Shown here piece by piece: positions 23,342 through 32,411 of a stretch of 64,000 bases of DNA. The stretch spans positions 248,001 to 312,000 of the forward strand of contig NZ_CP068082.1 of assembly GCF_016724845.1 (NCBI RefSeq). The letters run 5' to 3'. A model generated the notes under the pieces. It worked only from the letters and a program-made list of their open reading frames with translations. It made no database searches and was not told where the DNA came from. Source of the stretch: Sphingobacterium spiritivorum. Lineage in GTDB: Bacteria; Bacteroidota; Bacteroidia; Sphingobacteriales; Sphingobacteriaceae. Position 1 is the first letter of the stretch; each line of letters begins with the position of its first letter. Both the position numbers and the translations under genes were made by a program.

Positions 23342-24487
23342 ATGAAAAAACTACATAAATTACTGATTATCTTCTTATTTATTGTTGGCTACATATCAGT
23401 TTACGGACAAACAGCATTTACAATTACAGGTTACGGTCAAAAATTAAGAGAAGGAGATTCCCTGTTTCTCTCTTACAAGGAAAATGGCAAATTTATCCAG
23501 AAGAGTACTACTGCATTGCATCACAAATTTACATTTACAGGCTCGGTTAAATATCCGACAAAAGCATACATTTCCAGAAATCAAAATCCTGCTTATGCTT
23601 ACTTTATTACAGAAAGTATACATGTGTTTTTAGAACCGGGGGAGATTGAAATAAATAGTCCGGATACGCTAACAGGAGCTGTAGTCAGCGGAACAGCATT
23701 AAACGAAACATTACAAAAATTCGCAAATCAACAAGCTCAGCTGAAACAAAAAAAGAGACTCATAAAAGATCCGGATCAATTTACCGAATCAGAGAAAAAA
23801 GATACTGCATTGGTCAATTACAACAAAAGAGAACTTGAAAAATTATATTACGAAGAGGCAGATAATAAACTGGAGTTTGCTAAAATGCACCCTGACTCAT
23901 ACGTAAGTCTTGATATGCTTTATGACTTATCACGAATTAACACCTACATTTTTAAAGTTGAAGAAGTCTATAATACTCTTGCTGACAATTTAAAGCAGTC
24001 AGAATATGCGGCAATTATTCACGAACGAATTAAGACAAAAAAGAAGTTAATACCGGGAATGAAAGCCTTTGATTTTTCCATGAAAGACGCAAATGGCATT
24101 ACGGTAAGCCTGTCTGAATTCAACGGAAAATATGTTCTTTTAGACTTTTGGGCTTCCTGGTGCGGACCTTGCAGAGAAGAACACCCTAACCTTCTCCGGA
24201 CTTATGAGCATTATCAAAAATACAATTTCACTATTCTAAGTGTATCCATTGATACAGACAAACAGAAATGGACTGAAGCCATTATTAAAGATAAGCTCTC
24301 GTGGCCACAGGTATCAGATCTGAAAGGACATAATAGCGAGGTATATCAGAAATACGGTATAACTTCCATACCTTCAAATTTCCTGATTGCTCCTGACGGA
24401 ACCGTTATTGCAAAAGACCTGAAGGGAACTTTTCTAACACAAGAACTGTCAAAGATATTCTTTAAAGAGCCTCTTTCACATCGATAA
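23342..24487 (+). CDS. TlpA-like thioredoxin-fold lipoprotein/periplasmic protein with DUF4369-type N-domain
   Basis: A 381-residue protein: signal peptide (1-22), an N-terminal beta-rich domain of DUF4369 type (about 24-130), a helical linker, and a TlpA/AhpC-like thioredoxin domain (about 240-375) with active site WASWCGPC (cysteines near 276 and 279). It should act as a periplasmic disulfide reductase. This architecture is common and multicopy in Bacteroidota. It stands alone between a hydrolase and a bestrophin gene. Confidence 0.88.
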   Translation: MKKLHKLLIIFLFIVGYISVYGQTAFTITGYGQKLREGDSLFLSYKENGKFIQKSTTALHHKFTFTGSVKYPTKAYISRNQNPAYAYFITESIHVFLEPGEIEINSPDTLTGAVVSGTALNETLQKFANQQAQLKQKKRLIKDPDQFTESEKKDTALVNYNKRELEKLYYEEADNKLEFAKMHPDSYVSLDMLYDLSRINTYIFKVEEVYNTLADNLKQSEYAAIIHERIKTKKKLIPGMKAFDFSMKDANGITVSLSEFNGKYVLLDFWASWCGPCREEHPNLLRTYEHYQKYNFTILSVSIDTDKQKWTEAIIKDKLSWPQVSDLKGHNSEVYQKYGITSIPSNFLIAPDGTVIAKDLKGTFLTQELSKIFFKEPLSHR

Positions 24488-24739
24488 TTCACAAAAATTT
24501 ATTTTTTCTTCTGCATTAATTATACTTATCTGTAACTCTTATCAACCAATCAGAAATTCATATAACAATTTATTGGTTTACAAATATTTAATATCATTAT
24601 CATTCTTCTAACAATATCTTATGTAGGCTGATCGAAAAATAAAGTATTTCCTTACATTCTTCCTTTGTATCTTACCCTCTCCTTTACACAAATAATTCAT
24701 GAAATATTTTATATTTGAGTATACATCACACTTAAATTC

Positions 24740-25768
24740 ATGATTGTAAGAAAAACGCTTAGTCTGACGGCAATTTTCAGATTCGCTGGTCATCACCTCT
24801 GGTGGCTGATTACCTATATGGTATTGGTATCCATCCTTTATAAAGTAGCCGGGTGGCACTGGATTTCTATTCCCTGGTTGCCGGTATCTTTAGTCGGTAC
24901 GGCATTAGCTTTTTATATAGGCTTCAAAAACAACCAGTCTTACGACCGGGTGTGGGAAGCGAGAAAAATATGGGGTGCAATCGTCAACAGCAGCAGAAGC
25001 TGGGGAACTATGGTAAATGCTTTTGTTTGCAACAGTACAGATACCCGGTATACAGCAGCGGAAATCAATCAACTAAAAAAACAGCTGATCTATCGCCATA
25101 TAGCCTGGCTGTATACCCTTCGGGAACAACTACTGGTTCCTACCCAATGGGAACATGTTAGTCTGAGAGGGCATTTTGGTAAAATAGCCCGAAAACGTCA
25201 GGAACTGGAGGGCGTGGGTTTGTATAAAGATTACCTGAACGAAACCCAAAAACAAAATTACTTCTTTGATGATCAGGAACTCCGCACTGCTGCTAACAAG
25301 GCAACCCAGCTCATCAACCTGCAATCTCAGCAACTGGCAGCACTGGAAGAACAAGCAGTCCTGCATATGCGGAAACAGTTGGATCTGCAAAAAGTGCTTT
25401 CCGATTTGTACGATCATCAGGGAAGAGCCGAACGGATCAAAAAATTTCCGATACCCCGGCAATATGCCAATCTGAGTTTTATTTTCAACTGTATTTTTAT
25501 ACTGCTCTTACCTTTAGGGATTGTTGCCGAGTTTTCAAAACTGGGAGATGCCGGAGTCTGGCTGATGATACCCTTCGGGACAATCGTAGGCTGGATCTAT
25601 GTGCTGATGGAATTGATTGGGGATTATTCCGAAAATCCTTTTGAAGGATTAGGTACAGACATTCCGATGCTTTCTATCTGCAGAACCATAGAAATCGATC
25701 TTTTGCAGATGCTGGGAGAAACGGACATCCCAAAACCTATACAACCTGTCAAAGACGTACTGATGTAA
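24740..25768 (+). CDS. Bestrophin-family membrane channel protein
   Basis: A 342-residue member of the same family as 2056-2940, longer by an inserted helical segment (about 100-215). Family marks are the N-terminal LTAIFRFAGHHLWWL, SYDRVWEARKIWG (about 73-85) and ENPFEGLGTDIPM near the C-terminus. A TATATTTG -7 match lies at 24710-24717. The next gene, an antiporter, starts 35 bp later on the same strand, suggesting a shared role in ion balance. Confidence 0.9.
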   Translation: MIVRKTLSLTAIFRFAGHHLWWLITYMVLVSILYKVAGWHWISIPWLPVSLVGTALAFYIGFKNNQSYDRVWEARKIWGAIVNSSRSWGTMVNAFVCNSTDTRYTAAEINQLKKQLIYRHIAWLYTLREQLLVPTQWEHVSLRGHFGKIARKRQELEGVGLYKDYLNETQKQNYFFDDQELRTAANKATQLINLQSQQLAALEEQAVLHMRKQLDLQKVLSDLYDHQGRAERIKKFPIPRQYANLSFIFNCIFILLLPLGIVAEFSKLGDAGVWLMIPFGTIVGWIYVLMELIGDYSENPFEGLGTDIPMLSICRTIEIDLLQMLGETDIPKPIQPVKDVLM

Positions 25769-25803
25769 AAATCTTCCATTAAAAACCGAACACAACTCAC
25801 CCG

Positions 25804-27387
25804 ATGCACACCTTCTTCCCTCTTATTCTGGCTATGATAGCCGTCATCGTACTCCTGAACATGTGGGCTGCGAGACTCCGAATCGCTTACCCCATACTTT
25901 TGGTTATCGGCGGGCTACTGATCAGTTTTATACCTGGATTACCGGTAGTAAGAATTAATCCTGATCTTATTTTCTTTATATTTCTCCCTCCCCTGCTTTT
26001 TGAAGCTAGCTGGTCCATCTCCTTTAAAGAGATGAAAAAATGGTGGCGCATCATCGGTAGCTTTGCTTTCCTTGTCGTCTTTTTCACAGCGTTATCCGTA
26101 GCCTTGGCAGCGAATTACTTTATTCCCGGCTTTACGATTGCACTTGGATTTCTGTTAGGCGGCATTGTATCCCCACCGGATGCTGTGAGTACCGGAGCCA
26201 TCACCAAATTTGTAAAAATCCCCAAGTCAACATCTGCCATTCTGGAAGGAGAAAGTCTGCTCAATGATGCATCCTCATTGATTATCTTCCGCTTTGCGTT
26301 AGTGACAGTGGGCACCGGACAGTTTATCTGGCACGAAGCAACACTTAGTTTTCTTTGGATGGTGGTGGGCGGTGCAGGTATAGGACTGGTACTGGCCTGG
26401 CTATTTGTGCAGGCACACAAACGTCTTCCGACAGATGCCGCATCTGACATCACCCTCACGCTCATCGAACCGTACATCATGTATTGGATAGCAGAGCAGG
26501 TACACAGTTCAGGAGTGATGGCTGTTGTATGTGGTGGACTGTTTATGTCTGCCCGAAGGTTGATATTCCTCAACAGCACCAGCCGTATCAGAGGTTACAG
26601 CGTATGGGAGAGTTTTGTATTTATTCTCAATGGCACCGTTTTTTTCATCATAGGTCTGGAACTTCCGGAGATCGTAGAAGGTCTACGTTCCAAAGGCATC
26701 CCCCTCCGTACAGCTATAGGATATGGAGTCCTGGTAACTGTTGTACTCGTTGCAGCCCGTATCGTCAGCTCGTATGCAGCGATGATGGCCACCCTTATTT
26801 TTCGTCCCAATGTGGCGCCGCGTGCTACTTCCAGAAGAAGACAGTTGCTCATGCCTCTGCTACTAGGCTGGACAGGTATGCGGGGTGTAGTCTCTTTAGC
26901 AGCGGCATTATCCATACCTGTTGCTTTCGACAATGGCATGGCATTTCCATATCGCAATCTGATCTTATTTATCACCTTTGTAGTTATATTGCTCACCCTT
27001 GTTGTTCAAGGACTTACGCTCCCCTATTTTATAGAAAAAAGTGGTTCATTCGGCGCATTTATAAACGAGGAAAAAGAAAAATCAGCCAGACAAAAAATGA
27101 AACAGGATCTGAAACAACATACCTATCAGTTTCTAAAACACAAATATGACAATGAACTGAAAGGGCATGCAGGCATGGATCTGATCATGAAACATTGGGA
27201 AGAAAAGACAAAAGCAGCTGATGACAGCTGGATGAATGAAAAGACAAAAGCTGTTTTCTATGAACTGCTCGAAAGTCAGCGTCAGTTTCTTACCGAATTA
27301 AATAAAGATCCGGCAGTAAATGAGGAAATCATCCGGCAGCAGCTCTATCAGATCGATCTGGAAGAAGAACGATTAAAAGTTATTTAA
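25804..27387 (+). CDS. Na+/H+ antiporter (CPA1 family)
   Basis: A 527-residue protein with about 12 transmembrane helices (1-410) and a charged C-terminal cytoplasmic tail. The ion-site region GGIVSPPDAVST (about 119-130) and the following EGESLLNDASSLI match the CPA1/NhaP type. It exchanges sodium (or potassium) for protons across the inner membrane. Probably co-transcribed with the upstream bestrophin gene. Confidence 0.9.
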   Translation: MHTFFPLILAMIAVIVLLNMWAARLRIAYPILLVIGGLLISFIPGLPVVRINPDLIFFIFLPPLLFEASWSISFKEMKKWWRIIGSFAFLVVFFTALSVALAANYFIPGFTIALGFLLGGIVSPPDAVSTGAITKFVKIPKSTSAILEGESLLNDASSLIIFRFALVTVGTGQFIWHEATLSFLWMVVGGAGIGLVLAWLFVQAHKRLPTDAASDITLTLIEPYIMYWIAEQVHSSGVMAVVCGGLFMSARRLIFLNSTSRIRGYSVWESFVFILNGTVFFIIGLELPEIVEGLRSKGIPLRTAIGYGVLVTVVLVAARIVSSYAAMMATLIFRPNVAPRATSRRRQLLMPLLLGWTGMRGVVSLAAALSIPVAFDNGMAFPYRNLILFITFVVILLTLVVQGLTLPYFIEKSGSFGAFINEEKEKSARQKMKQDLKQHTYQFLKHKYDNELKGHAGMDLIMKHWEEKTKAADDSWMNEKTKAVFYELLESQRQFLTELNKDPAVNEEIIRQQLYQIDLEEERLKVI

Positions 27388-27432
27388 AACAAAACATATG
27401 ACATGTCGTTACAGTAATGTATAACAATAAAT

Positions 27433-28020
27433 ATGAAATCAGGACATAAACTGTTACTCTTTATTTTAAGTGTATTTTGCATGAGCTGTACTTTTGGAAA
27501 TAATGAAAGTAAACAGAACAACATGACTGCAAAAGTAAAATACAAAAGCAGTCCTTCCGAATCTGATACACTATGGGTCTCTCAGCATGACACGACGGTT
27601 TTCAGAAGAGAAGAGGTTATGATAAGCCGTCCCTGCAGCAATCCGGAATTAGAAGAGCGATTTGAATTGATAAAACCCATCAATGAAGCTTATTATTACA
27701 TATATGATAATAATAAACAATTAATAATGGAAGGAAAGTATACTTACGAGGGTATCCAAAGCAAAGAAGGAAACTTTTATAATTCGAAAAGTTATTATTA
27801 CAAAACGAACGGAGACCTGAAGTCTATACATTACAGAGAAGATGGCAGAGATATAAAAACAGAATCTTTTGATGGTAATAAAAGATTGAAAGAAATAATG
27901 TACAGAGATAAAAAGTCAGGGAATATCCAAAAAGTAGAAATTTACAGTAACGGAAAACTAAAAGAAACAAGGGTATATAAAACTTTTGATACTTATAATA
28001 CCATTATAGCCAGCCATTAA
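27433..28020 (+). CDS. Lipoprotein with MORN-like toxin-immunity-type repeats
   Basis: A 195-residue lipoprotein: the lipobox CMSC puts the lipidated cysteine near residue 18. The mature part has short repeats built on Y-x-x-G-x-L/K patterns (GKYTYEGIQ, NGDLKSIHYREDG, NGKLKETRVY), like MORN-type antitoxin YwqK repeats. Function unknown; the repeats usually bind proteins. Confidence 0.7.
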   Translation: MKSGHKLLLFILSVFCMSCTFGNNESKQNNMTAKVKYKSSPSESDTLWVSQHDTTVFRREEVMISRPCSNPELEERFELIKPINEAYYYIYDNNKQLIMEGKYTYEGIQSKEGNFYNSKSYYYKTNGDLKSIHYREDGRDIKTESFDGNKRLKEIMYRDKKSGNIQKVEIYSNGKLKETRVYKTFDTYNTIIASH

Positions 28021-28144
28021 ACGATAATTTGGCACTCCATTATGAAATAAATTCAGCTTATTCTGTAAGTGGTTCTCCGGCGCTCCTGATTTCTTACAAA
28101 CTCAACAGCCACTGATTACCAAACCAACACCCGTATACAAAGCA

Positions 28145-28176
28145 AAAGTTGACTGATTTTGAAATCAGCCAACTTT
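28145..28176. terminator. Bidirectional hairpin between convergent genes
   Basis: AAAGTTGACTGATTT pairs with AAATCAGCCAACTTT with one A-C mismatch. A short T/A tract flanks both sides. It lies between the lipoprotein (+) and the DUF1275 gene (-). Confidence 0.6.
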
Positions 28177-28279
28177 AAAAGCACCGGTTTACCCTGAAAA
28201 ACTAAAAACTCAATTATGAATATTTTTAAAGTACACTCTTTGTCAGAGCGACACTCGTGCTGTTAGGATCGTTCCTGCA

Positions 28280-29065
28280 TTATACCTCCATCTGTTCTGG
28301 CATCAGATTTCTTGCTTCCAGTTTCTCTCTTTTGCGATGTCTTCTTTCATAATGATATCTGATCATTTTCAATTTATAGTAATCATAAAAAGCAATAACC
28401 AACAATACAAAACAAACGACATAAAAAGCCTTATTTCCGATATAGTTGTAAACCAGTCCGCTGGTCAGTCCGCCAATGATATACGCGAATAATATCGTGA
28501 GCAATAAGTGAAATTTCTGCACCAATGCCTTATTCCGACGGTTTTCCCTTTTGGCAAACATGGACACCAGAATAGCAAGATCCGTAGACAGACCTGTAAG
28601 GTGTGTCGTCTTGATCACAGAATTGGAAATACTTGCCGTAAGACCATTTTGAAGTCCCATCGCAAATAACAATGCCCCTACTAAAAATTCTGTCTCCTGT
28701 AAGGTCTCTTGATAAAAGAATTCCAGGTAGATTCCCACACCGAGTATACTGATAATCTCCAGCATGATAGGTACGGCATGCGAGACATACTGGCTCCACC
28801 TGCCTTTACCATGAATAATCAAACTATTGGAAACCAGACTTCCGATAAAGAAAAGTAAGATCCACAAAAGTACGACCGCACCCTGATACCAATTACCTTT
28901 GGATACCTCCTGTGAAAAAACAGCATAATACCCCGTAATATTCGAGGTAAAGGAGAAAAAGACAATCACGGACACGACATTAGTCATGCCCGCCGAGTAA
29001 GCTGTCAAGCCACCCAGCCACATGTTGTCCTGTTGTGTTCTATGATTACTATACTTTCTTAGCAT
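28280..29065 (-). CDS. DUF1275 (YoaK-like) membrane protein
   Basis: A 261-residue inner membrane protein with about six helices. The N-terminal GGLTAYSAGMTNVVSVIVFFSFTSNITGYY segment (described by its ends GGLTAYSAG and TSNITGYY), GLQNGLTASISNSVIKTTHLTG and the closing basic tail are characteristic of the family, whose function is unknown. It overlaps the upstream gene by 17 bp. Confidence 0.85.
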   Translation of the reverse strand: MLRKYSNHRTQQDNMWLGGLTAYSAGMTNVVSVIVFFSFTSNITGYYAVFSQEVSKGNWYQGAVVLLWILLFFIGSLVSNSLIIHGKGRWSQYVSHAVPIMLEIISILGVGIYLEFFYQETLQETEFLVGALLFAMGLQNGLTASISNSVIKTTHLTGLSTDLAILVSMFAKRENRRNKALVQKFHLLLTILFAYIIGGLTSGLVYNYIGNKAFYVVCFVLLVIAFYDYYKLKMIRYHYERRHRKREKLEARNLMPEQMEV

Positions 29066-29552
29066 AATTATTTTCTAATTCTTTTCTTTTTAAAACTATT
29101 TTTACAACTCCTTTGACCTGCAGATCCAGATTAAAATGCAACTCCATCTTATCTCTTGTCAGGTTTTGAATCTGAAAACTCTCAATTTTTCTTCCGTCCT
29201 TGCGGAGTTCCAGAATATGACCGCGACCTTTGATATACCATTGCAGGCTATCTGTATCCTGCTCAGAAAGAATGCTTCCATCCTCTGCAAAATGCCATAC
29301 ATTCATATGATAAGGTACGACCTGATCAAAGATTTCCAATTTCATCTGCTCATTGATATAACCGCTTTGACTACCGGTCTTATTATTATAGTCGGACTTC
29401 TCAAAATACCACCCCACTTCTTCCCATTCCCCCTGAATAAGTTTTTCTGGGCTTCTGGAGAATAAAACGCCTGTCAATGCAACCATCAACAAGGAAATGA
29501 TCAATACATAATTGATCTTCGTTAAAGTAGATTTACTAATACGTAACATCAT
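29049..29552 (-). CDS. Single-pass membrane protein of unknown function
   Basis: About 167 residues from MMLRISK (29552). One transmembrane helix (about 10-30) is followed by a lipocalin-like extracytoplasmic domain rich in W-x-F patterns (GEWEEVGWYFEKS, NVWHFAEDGSIL, LQWYIKGRG). I recognise no named family. It overlaps its upstream and downstream neighbours by 17 bp each, which indicates one transcript. Confidence 0.7.
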   Translation of the reverse strand: MMLRISKSTLTKINYVLIISLLMVALTGVLFSRSPEKLIQGEWEEVGWYFEKSDYNNKTGSQSGYINEQMKLEIFDQVVPYHMNVWHFAEDGSILSEQDTDSLQWYIKGRGHILELRKDGRKIESFQIQNLTRDKMELHFNLDLQVKGVVKIVLKRKELENNYAKKV

Positions 29553-30051
29553 ATTGACTTCTAAAAAATAAATCAGCAATTTCATTTTGTTCAGCATGCT
29601 GCTTCTCTGAAAGTGAAGAGTCAGACAGTACGGATAAAAATGGTGCAGCTTTCATTAATGGACGGTGAAGGTCCAGATAATGTTTGTGCGTACAGGTACT
29701 GTAATGCTCTTCGTGCAATATGACTTCATGAATATGATTTCCTTTGAGGTAATTACGGATATAGTTAGGGTTATCGGAAGTAAGCACATCTGCATACAGA
29801 CCGCTGATCTTCTCTCCGAAGCGGTTCTCTATCATCTGGCATCCTTTTATAAACTCTTCAGATTGTATCTTCTGCAGATACTCTTCCTTCGAGAAAATAA
29901 ACAGTTCAGTCATAAATGAACCGGAGCGCATACCATATGCGAGTACAACCTCTACCTGAGCCGCGGGCTCCTCTTCTAATACGGTAATCAGAAACTGTAA
30001 AGAATGGATGCTGAAATCCGTCGGTATCAATATTCTTTTTGCCTTTGCCAT
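29536..30051 (-). CDS. Universal stress protein-like protein
   Basis: A 171-residue protein with a UspA-like start (KRILIPTDFSIHSLQFL) and an alpha/beta pattern, but no clear GxxGxxxxG(S/T) nucleotide motif, so it is probably a non-ATP-binding variant. First gene of a three-gene transcript with the membrane protein and the DUF1275 protein. Confidence 0.7.
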   Translation of the reverse strand: MAKAKRILIPTDFSIHSLQFLITVLEEEPAAQVEVVLAYGMRSGSFMTELFIFSKEEYLQKIQSEEFIKGCQMIENRFGEKISGLYADVLTSDNPNYIRNYLKGNHIHEVILHEEHYSTCTHKHYLDLHRPLMKAAPFLSVLSDSSLSEKQHAEQNEIADLFFRSQYDVTY

Positions 30052-30220
30052 AGTACTTACAAAAGTATTACAGCACTATTGCAGCAGCATTAACCGCACA
30101 TTAGAAGTTCATTAGACTTTTAAGAGAGAAATTAAAATGAGATTAAAATGCTTAAAACAGATTAAAACCGGATTAAAATCAGACAAAAAGAGAAGGCAAT
30201 TCGATAGTGACAGTAGTTCC

Positions 30221-31534
30221 CTACCCTTCTATTGAGCTCACCCGCAACTGACCGTTGTGCATATGTATAATATTACGGGCCAGCGGCAAACCTATTCCGT
30301 AGCCAGAATAATTAAGTGTATTTGAGGCTCTGAAATATGGATCATAGATATGTTTGAGTTCTTTCTCAGGGATACCGATACCATTGTCTTTGATAACAAT
30401 GACAACCTTATCCTTTGAGGCTCCCAAAGCGATATAAGCAGTCTGATCGGAAGAATACTTACAGGCATTGGAGATGATATTAGAGAAAGCCAGATGCAGC
30501 AGAGGAAGTACACCATTTACTTTGAGACGCATGGAATCTTCCGGCAGCAAACTGAAATCTGTTTTAATCCTGAATTTATTGTTTATTTGCTTGACCATTA
30601 ATTCGGCATCCATTACAGCCTGATCGACACGTGTTGGTTTAAAATTGATTTTATTTCCTTCATATCCTGTACGGGCCAGTAGCAGAAGGGCATGTGTTTT
30701 TTTCTCCAGATGTCCGGCTGCATCCATTATTCGGGAGAGTGCCGTTCTGTATTCCTCATCCGTTCTTTGCTTGGAAAGCGCAAGATCAGCTGTTACAATG
30801 ATAGAAGTAAGTGGTGTATTTAATTCATGCGAAGCATTACTTATAAAGTTCTTCTGTGTTTCAAAAGAAGTTTCTATCCTGTTGAGCATGCTGTTGAAAG
30901 TAGCGGCCAGTTTATTAAGTACGCTTTTATCTTTTGATTCATTCAGTCGGAGATAAAGATTCTCTGAGCCTATAATCTCTACTTCCTTGATGATCTTATG
31001 AATAGGTTTCAGAAAAGAACGCTTCACAATCATTGAAATAACGATGATCAGCAAACAGGCAAACAGAAGACTGATAAACAACAAATTACGAAGGTAAGCC
31101 AAATGGTGCGTATAGAAATAATTTTCAGCAGATACGCCGATCAGATAATGACGACCACCCTTTTGGTAAATATTAGTAGAATAGAAAATTTTGCCGTCTT
31201 TAAAATTACTGGGTCCGTTTTTGCTGATTTCACCGGACAGATCGGTCGGAAACTCTACAATAGAACGAAAATTACCCTGCTTATCAATCTCCGCCATAAA
31301 CTCCTTCTGATTGAACAGATTCTCAATATATTCTGTCTGAAGATGCTGCTGATCCCCGCTATGATCGGTATTCAGCAAGCGCTCTGCAGCAAGCTTACGG
31401 CGCAGTTCTAATCGTTTATAGAAATCACTGAATGCAAAATTAGAAATAGAATAGAATATGAATGTGACAAACAGAACGGTATAAACAATCAGGATGCCAA
31501 TAGAAAAGTAAAGTGTCTTATTGTAACTGCGCAT
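30221..31534 (-). CDS. Sensor histidine kinase, ended early by an amber codon
   Basis: A 437-residue kinase: two transmembrane helices (about 8-30, 150-170) around a periplasmic sensor domain, a HAMP domain (about 171-224), the phospho-acceptor His236 (SNASHELNTPL) and the ATPase domain with N-box NIISNACKY, DNGIGIPE and GYGIGLPLA. The frame stops at TAG (30221-30223) after SSIEG, but 13 more codons (GTTVTIELPSLFV) continue in frame to TGA at 30179-30181. These residues are the usual last strand of HK ATPase domains, so a single base change or sequence error has removed it. It pairs with the response regulator 8 bp upstream. Confidence 0.9.
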   Translation of the reverse strand: MRSYNKTLYFSIGILIVYTVLFVTFIFYSISNFAFSDFYKRLELRRKLAAERLLNTDHSGDQQHLQTEYIENLFNQKEFMAEIDKQGNFRSIVEFPTDLSGEISKNGPSNFKDGKIFYSTNIYQKGGRHYLIGVSAENYFYTHHLAYLRNLLFISLLFACLLIIVISMIVKRSFLKPIHKIIKEVEIIGSENLYLRLNESKDKSVLNKLAATFNSMLNRIETSFETQKNFISNASHELNTPLTSIIVTADLALSKQRTDEEYRTALSRIMDAAGHLEKKTHALLLLARTGYEGNKINFKPTRVDQAVMDAELMVKQINNKFRIKTDFSLLPEDSMRLKVNGVLPLLHLAFSNIISNACKYSSDQTAYIALGASKDKVVIVIKDNGIGIPEKELKHIYDPYFRASNTLNYSGYGIGLPLARNIIHMHNGQLRVSSIEG

Positions 31535-31542
31535 ATATTTAT

Positions 31543-32247
31543 TTATTCATCTCCTTTGAGAACATATCCCATACCAATTACCGTATGAATCAGTTTCATA
31601 GGACTGTGTTTTTCTATTTTACGGCGCAGGTAGTTGACATATACATCGACAACATTAGAGCCTATATCAAAATTGATCCCCCACACCTCATCCAGCAATT
31701 CGCTTCGCATAAAGACTTTTTTAGGCGATCGCATAAAAAGCAGTAAAAGGCGATACTCGGTAGAGGTCAGGTTGAGTTCCTGATCATTACAATAAGCTAC
31801 TTTTTGATAATCATCCAGTTTTAATACACTGTAACGATATACTTCATTTTTGAGCTGACTTTGTACAGATTTTGAAATTTCGGACTTCCGGCGCAGCAAG
31901 GTTCTTATCCTTGCCTTCAGCTCTATAAGTTTAAAAGGTTTGGACATATAATCATCCGCACCATTATCCAGTCCCAGTACTACATTTTCGGGACTTCCAA
32001 GAGCAGTCAGCATCAGTACCGGAAGATCCGTATATCCCGAATCCCGGATAGCTTTACACACATCCAGCCCGTTCATTTGAGGTAACAAAATATCCAGAAT
32101 AACCAGATCCACAGCCTTTGTCCGCACTATTTCTAATGCCTTAAGTCCATCCATCGCATGAATGACTTTGTATCCGTCCTCTTCTAATCCCTGAATAACC
32201 AGTTCAGCGACATTTTGTTCATCCTCTACTAACAGTATTTCGTTCAT
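31543..32247 (-). CDS. OmpR-family response regulator
   Basis: A 234-residue protein: receiver domain (1-115) with acidic pocket VEDE, phospho-acceptor Asp52 (LVILDILLPQMNG) and the conserved Lys of SKPF; then a winged-helix DNA-binding domain (about 135-232) with VFMRSELLDEVWG and VDVYVNYLRRKIE. Partner of the kinase encoded next in the operon. Its targets are unknown. Confidence 0.93.
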   Translation of the reverse strand: MNEILLVEDEQNVAELVIQGLEEDGYKVIHAMDGLKALEIVRTKAVDLVILDILLPQMNGLDVCKAIRDSGYTDLPVLMLTALGSPENVVLGLDNGADDYMSKPFKLIELKARIRTLLRRKSEISKSVQSQLKNEVYRYSVLKLDDYQKVAYCNDQELNLTSTEYRLLLLFMRSPKKVFMRSELLDEVWGINFDIGSNVVDVYVNYLRRKIEKHSPMKLIHTVIGMGYVLKGDE

Positions 32248-32363
32248 TTCTAAGCTTCTTCTCTATTATTATATCTTCAACAGATACCCCAAGCTATAAA
32301 AATAATTATTTAGAGCAGATTTACCAATTATCATGGACTTTTCTTTATTCCGTAAAATAAAAC

Positions 32364-32393
32364 ATAAAAAAAGGGGCTTTGTTAAAAGCCCCT
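32364..32393 (-). terminator. Terminator of the SusC/SusD operon
   Basis: On the minus strand AGGGGCTTT (32393-32385), a 4-nt loop and AAAGCCCCT (32380-32372) are followed by a run of T (32371-32364). It lies 19 bp after the SusD stop. Confidence 0.85.
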
Positions 32394-32411
32394 CAATCTA
32401 TTGTTTCTATA

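Noticed and set aside
2056..25768. The two bestrophin genes as a duplication caused by the mobile element
   Set aside because: They differ in length and much of their sequence, and both lie outside the attachment repeats, so they are old paralogues unrelated to the insertion.
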